Below the pieces are notes generated by a model that was given only the letters and a program-made list of their open reading frames with translations, was not told where the DNA came from and ran no database searches. From assembly GCA_016177705.1 (NCBI GenBank), contig JACOUT010000002.1, positions 124,001 to 188,000 on the forward strand: a stretch of 64,000 bases of DNA. The letters are read 5' to 3'. Positions 62,226-64,000 of this stretch are shown here, piece after piece. Origin of the DNA: Deltaproteobacteria bacterium (GTDB lineage: Bacteria; Myxococcota; UBA727; VGSZ01). The position numbers and the translations under genes are program-made. Within the stretch, counting starts at the first letter, position 1; each line of letters begins with the position of its first letter.

Positions 62226-64000
62226 GCCTCCGCGAGCCTTTGCAGCTCGACGAATCGTGCGTAGGGACCGCCCTTGGCGAGCAGCTCCGCGTGCGTGCCG
62301 TCCTCGACCACCACGCCCCCCTCCAGCACGTAGATCCGATCCGCGCGTTCTACCGTCGAGAGGCGATGCGCAACCACCACCGCGGTGCGCCCGGCCAGCA
62401 GGCGCTCGGTGGCGGCCTGCAGCCGGCGCTCGGTCAGCCGGTCGACGCTGGCGGTGGCCTCGTCGAGCAACAGCATGGGCGGATCGGCGAGCAGCGCGCG
62501 CGCGAGCGCGAGCAACTGTCGCTCGCCGAGCGAGAAGTTCTGCCCGCGCTCGAGCACGCGGCCGCCGAGGCCACCGTGCTGCTCCACGACGTCGAGCGCC
62601 TGACAGTCCGTCAGCGCCGCGATCACCTCGGCGTCGCTCGCGCTCGCCTTGCCGATGCGCAGGTTGTCACCGACGGTGCCGGCGAACAGGAACACGTCCT
62701 GCGGCACCGCGACCGTCAGCCGCCGCAGCTCGCGCGGATCGAGCCGCCGCACGTCGGCGTCATCGAGCGTGATGCGGCCGCCGGTGACGTCGTAGAGGCG
62801 CGGCAAGAGCTTGAGCACGGTCGACTTGCCGGCGCCGGTCTGCCCAACGAGCGCGACGCGTTGGCCCCGCGCCACGGCGAGCGATACGCCCTTCAGCACC
62901 TCCGTGCCGTCGGCGTAGGCGAAGCGCACGTCCTCGAAGCGCAGCTCGCGCTCGAAGCGCGCCGGCTCCGGGTCGGCGGGGCGTTCGATGCGCTCCGGTT
63001 CGTTCTCGAGCTCGACGATGCGCTCGGCGGCGACGAGCGCGCTCTGGATCACTGTGGTCTTATTGGACAGCTCGCGGACCGGCAGGAAGAAGCGCGCGAG
63101 CGCCTCGATGAACAACACCAGGGTACCGAGCGTGAGCGCGCCGGCATCGGCCAGCCCGGCGCCGAGGGCGAGCGCCACCGCCGTCGCCACCGTGGCCATG
63201 GCATCGACGAAGGAGAACACACCGGCGTCGAGCGCTATCGCCTCCCGGTTGGCCATCATGTAGGCGCGGTTGTGCTCGTCGAAGCGCGCGCGCATGCGCG
63301 CGCTCTGCGCGAACAACTGCACCACGCTCATGCCCGAGAGCTGTTCCTGGAGCGTGGCGTTCATGGTCGACAGCGCCGCGCGCACGCGCGTGAAGGCCTG
63401 CCGCGTGCGGCGCCGGAACCACGCGACGCCGACCACCAGCAGCGGCAGCGTGGCCAGCACACCGAGTGAGAGCGGCACATCGACCGCGAGCAGCAGCACC
63501 AGGGTGCCGAGCAGGAAGGCCGCGTCACCGACGATGGAGACTGAGCCGGTGACGAACAGCTCGGCGACGCTCTCGGTGTCGCTGGTGACTCGAGTGACCA
63601 GCTTGCCGAGCGGCGTCTTGTCGAAGTAGCTCATCGGCAGTCGCTGGATCTTGGCGAACAGGCGCGCGCGCAGCGACGTCACGGCGTCGATGCCGAGCTC
63701 CTGCAAGAGCCAGGACTGGCCCGACTCGACCAGCACGCGCACCAGCACCGAGGCGAGGTAGGCGCCGGACCACCACGCCACCGCGTCGAGGTCGCGGGCC
63801 CGATAGCCCCGATCGACGACGAAGCCGATGATGAGCGGTTGCACGAGCTGCGTCGCCACCAGCGGCAGATAGAGCGCCCCCGCCACGACGACGCGCGCGC
63901 GGTGCGGCCACAGCTCGCGCAGCAGCCGCAGCGCCAGGCGCCAATCGCTCGCGCGACCCGGGCGATCGGCGGCGGTGCCTGTGAGCGCGGGGCTCGACCT
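62222..64000 (-). CDS. ABC exporter, fused membrane and ATPase domains (5' end beyond window)
   Basis: At least 592 codons; the frame continues to the right edge, so the true start lies outside. An internal GTG at 63886 is not taken as the start because in-frame sequence with coding bias (SDWRLALRLLRELWPH) precedes it. A type IV exporter transmembrane domain of about six spans comes first. The ATPase has Walker A GQTGAGKST, Q-loop VPQDVFLF, signature FSLGERQLLALARALL and Walker B MLLLDEATASVD, then the His loop VAHRLST. MsbA/MDR-like half-transporter; may pair with a partner gene outside. Substrate unknown. Its stop overlaps thiO. Confidence 0.94.
   Translation of the reverse strand, partial: RSSPALTGTAADRPGRASDWRLALRLLRELWPHRARVVVAGALYLPLVATQLVQPLIIGFVVDRGYRARDLDAVAWWSGAYLASVLVRVLVESGQSWLLQELGIDAVTSLRARLFAKIQRLPMSYFDKTPLGKLVTRVTSDTESVAELFVTGSVSIVGDAAFLLGTLVLLLAVDVPLSLGVLATLPLLVVGVAWFRRRTRQAFTRVRAALSTMNATLQEQLSGMSVVQLFAQSARMRARFDEHNRAYMMANREAIALDAGVFSFVDAMATVATAVALALGAGLADAGALTLGTLVLFIEALARFFLPVRELSNKTTVIQSALVAAERIVELENEPERIERPADPEPARFERELRFEDVRFAYADGTEVLKGVSLAVARGQRVALVGQTGAGKSTVLKLLPRLYDVTGGRITLDDADVRRLDPRELRRLTVAVPQDVFLFAGTVGDNLRIGKASASDAEVIAALTDCQALDVVEQHGGLGGRVLERGQNFSLGERQLLALARALLADPPMLLLDEATASVDRLTERRLQAATERLLAGRTAVVVAHRLSTVERADRIYVLEGGVVVEDGTHAELLAKGGPYARFVELQRLAEA

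Overview
This window is one continuous stretch of very GC-rich chromosome, dense with genes and with strongly G/C-biased third codon positions. The gene content points to a myxobacterium or close relative (Myxococcota). It has a myxobacterial-type polyunsaturated fatty acid (PUFA) synthase cluster, a Ser/Thr kinase with PEGA-like and PH-like modules, an FHA protein, many lipoproteins (four carry long Gly-Glu tracts encoded by hexanucleotide repeats), and large AsmA and alpha-2-macroglobulin proteins. This is inference from gene content; no rRNA is present to confirm it. I see no tRNA, rRNA, CRISPR array, insertion sequence or phage module.

Layout. 1-9.8 kb: truncated response regulator, CAP-superfamily lipoprotein, then a tightly coupled leftward operon of SpoU-type RNA methyltransferase, alpha-2-macroglobulin and PBP1C. 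9.9-23.4 kb: LysM protein, MutH, Gly-Glu lipoprotein, CxxCH protein, FHA protein, YggX, AsmA-like giant, kinase, GspE/PilB-type ATPase. 23.4-26.5 kb: leftward eutB-eutC-eutL (ethanolamine ammonia-lyase plus one microcompartment shell protein). 26.5-46 kb: accessory region with lipoproteins, an ATP-grasp protein, signal-less repeat and lysin-like proteins, an aminotransferase, an M29-like protein that seems to have lost metal ligands, a Phd/PIN toxin-antitoxin pair, a GH19 plus amidase-like protein, aspS and TPR proteins. 46.1-61.1 kb: rightward PUFA synthase operon of enoyl reductase, KS-AT-ACP-ACP, KR-DH, KS-CLF-AT-DH-DH and a hotdog thioesterase. 61.1-64 kb: leftward ABC exporter (cut by the window end) and glycine oxidase-like ThiO.

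The most notable observation is the junction between the ACP-bearing protein and the KR-DH protein of the PUFA synthase. In relatives these domains lie on one polypeptide. Here the upstream frame ends in a CCCTTTC heptamer in the correct register, immediately followed by TGA. A strong stem-loop lies 6 nt downstream and a GGAG lies 7 nt upstream. The -1 frame is open straight into KR-DH. This is the dnaX-like layout of a programmed -1 frameshift, although a sequencing indel or a genuine gene split must be excluded.

There is no gene-free stretch over 300 bases. The largest gaps are about 239 bp (45952-46190, AT-rich leader before the PUFA operon), 205 bp (39962-40166, nothing recognised), 192 bp (38126-38317, long inverted repeat), 162 bp (43780-43941, divergent promoter region) and 156 bp (36021-36176, divergent promoter region). 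Several starts (GTG or TTG) were chosen from ribosome binding sites, family alignment or loss of coding bias, as stated in each entry.
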